From assembly GCA_031553885.1 (NCBI GenBank), contig JAVBKV010000024.1:1-64000 (forward strand): DNA of 64,000 nucleotides. Reading direction: 5' to 3'. The notes under the pieces are model-generated. The model did not search any database and had not been told where the DNA came from. It saw nothing but the letters and a program-made list of their open reading frames with translations. The stretch is from JAVBKV01 sp031553885. GTDB lineage: Bacteria > Bacteroidota > Bacteroidia > Bacteroidales > Azobacteroidaceae. The translations under genes and the position numbers were made by a program. Numbering within the stretch: position 1 is the first letter of the stretch; every line of letters begins with the position of its first letter. This document shows, one piece after another, positions 63,525-64,000 of this stretch.

Positions 63525-63760
63525 TGATGGCAGGTCTTCTGACTTACTCCGGTTTTGCACGCCTTCCCGAAACTAATGGAAAATGGAGAGTGGAGAGTGG
63601 AAAATGATAAATTGCGAAATAATCATTCTCAATTCTCAATTCTCAATTCTCAATTCTTCAGTGGCTTGAGTTTTGTGCAAAACTTATGAAAGAGCTCACA
63701 GCAGCGGGACTGTCCGGGATTTACACCCGGTTCCCTTTTAATCTTTTCCCTGCAAACGAG
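63525..63760 (-). promoter_or_regulatory. Cobalamin riboswitch with an inserted repeat arm
   Basis: On the minus strand the conserved blocks occur in order: GGGAACCGGGTG, AATCCCGGACAGTCCCGCTG (63699-63736 region), GCCACTG (63659-63665), GGGAAGGC (63561-63568) and the B12 box AGTCAGAAGACCTGCC (63529-63544). This controls the btuB-btuG-btuF-like operon. The 90 nt between CCACTG and GGGAAGG (63569-63658) are a heptamer-repeat hairpin, not the usual short variable loop. An expression platform hairpin is not obvious between 63525 and the btuB start; GAACG-CTT-CGTTC near 63458-63470 is one candidate. Confidence 0.93.
63569..63658. repeat. Heptamer-repeat hairpin within the riboswitch
   Basis: On the plus strand TTCTCAA units (four in tandem near 63623-63655) oppose GGAGAGT/GGAAAAT units (63580-63606). 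They pair with regular mismatches to give an extended imperfect hairpin. The same repeat type is at 32411-32487. Confidence 0.8.
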
Positions 63761-63782
63761 AGAAAAAGAACCATTGCGAGGA

Positions 63783-63790
63783 CAAAGGTA
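63783..63790 (-). promoter_or_regulatory. Promoter -7 box of the B12 operon
   Basis: The minus strand reads TACCTTTG about 25 nt upstream of the first riboswitch block, giving a transcription start near 63776. Confidence 0.6.
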
Positions 63791-63840
63791 GAATATTGAT
63801 CGGTAATATCAAAATAAAACAAATGAAGTTCTTTGTTAAA

Positions 63841-64000
63841 TCATTCACATTGAGAATAATAAAAAAAAAAATATTTTCCAGGTGCAATAAAACGGTTATA
63901 AAGCAGCAATCCGATGATGGTCAATCCTCCGATCCCGGCAAATATCAACCAAAAAACAGCCGGTTGTTGAAGATTTCCGACAAAATGCACGTATAACTTG
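63841..64000 (-). CDS. C-terminal end of a membrane protein, partial
   Basis: The last 52 codons of a minus-strand gene enter from the right edge. They encode a hydrophobic helix (VFWLIFAGIGGLTIIGLLLY) followed by NRFIAPGKY and then a poly-Phe run from an 11-base T tract before the stop at 63841. The pattern fits the final membrane helix of a transporter, but the family cannot be named from this piece. The homopolymer makes the exact stop uncertain. Confidence 0.5.
   Translation of the reverse strand, partial: KLYVHFVGNLQQPAVFWLIFAGIGGLTIIGLLLYNRFIAPGKYFFFYYSQCE

Noticed and set aside
63396..63560. Upstream extension of btuB to the Met at 63560
   Set aside because: These codons lie in the riboswitch and its platform; the conserved B12 box cannot also be the natural coding start.
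1..64000. tRNA, rRNA, CRISPR arrays, insertion sequences, prophage
   Set aside because: I looked for cloverleaf-like sequences, regularly spaced repeats, transposase and integrase motifs and found none; the holin-X protein is a chromosomal envelope family and not evidence of a phage.

Overview
The window looks like chromosomal DNA from a member of the Bacteroidales. The evidence is the recurrent TAnnTTTG promoter box upstream of many starts, a hybrid two-component system (HTCS), TonB-dependent receptors, FadL-type porins, a type IX secretion sorting tail, menaquinone synthesis, and families that are mostly found in this group (DUF4827, DUF5715, DUF6057-like). The genus cannot be fixed from sequence alone; an Odoribacter/Butyricimonas-like gut organism would fit. 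There are no rRNA or tRNA genes, CRISPR arrays, transposases or integrases.

Layout. 0-0.9 kb: a higBA toxin-antitoxin pair. 0.9-7.3 kb (minus): a probable operon iorA-iorB-GT39 glycosyltransferase-mutS2. 7.3-8.4 kb: three small envelope proteins resembling the enterobacterial YqjD/YqjE/YqjK set. 8.5-10.9 kb: guaA and a PAP2 phosphatase. 10.9-13.9 kb: an uncharacterised HAD / deoxyhypusine-synthase-like / PfkB kinase cluster. 13.9-16.7 kb: an AT-richer accessory strip with a zinc-ribbon/AraC/GyrI regulator, a frameshifted DUF3795 gene, DUF3788 and DinB. 16.7-26.8 kb: a frameshifted HTCS regulator divergent from a DUF1080 lipoprotein, a TonB receptor, a secreted unknown and a LytS/LytTR pair. 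26.9-33.3 kb: housekeeping genes (glmM, DUF4827, nrnA, comEC, rpe, a sigma factor). 33.5-37.1 kb: envelope proteins (FadL-like, a Ser/Gly/Tyr-rich protein, a small periplasmic protein). 37.2-44.8 kb: YgiQ, an acyl-CoA synthetase with an XRE-cupin regulator, DUF5715, phoH-purC-menG. 44.8-55.2 kb: a membrane protein, a CxxCH lipoprotein, a 2191-residue T9SS surface protein and a small C-terminally anchored partner. 55.9-59.0 kb: aroE, a NikR-like regulator that has lost most nickel ligands, and a TonB receptor. 59.0-63.8 kb: a cobalamin riboswitch followed by BtuB-, BtuG- and BtuF-like genes. The far right holds the end of a membrane protein gene.

The most interesting signals are: (1) a homologous leader of about 95-120 nt in front of two unrelated genes (PfkB kinase and DUF4827-glmM), each containing a short ORF beginning MKRSMY and ending at the start codon of the gene; (2) a B12 riboswitch whose peripheral arm is replaced by a heptamer-repeat hairpin also found elsewhere in the window; (3) the NikR-like protein without its high-affinity nickel site; (4) the HAD/DHS-like/PfkB cluster; (5) paired 10-bp direct repeats between divergent promoters next to the broken HTCS gene; (6) a twin-hairpin intergenic repeat that supplies the C-terminus of PhoH.
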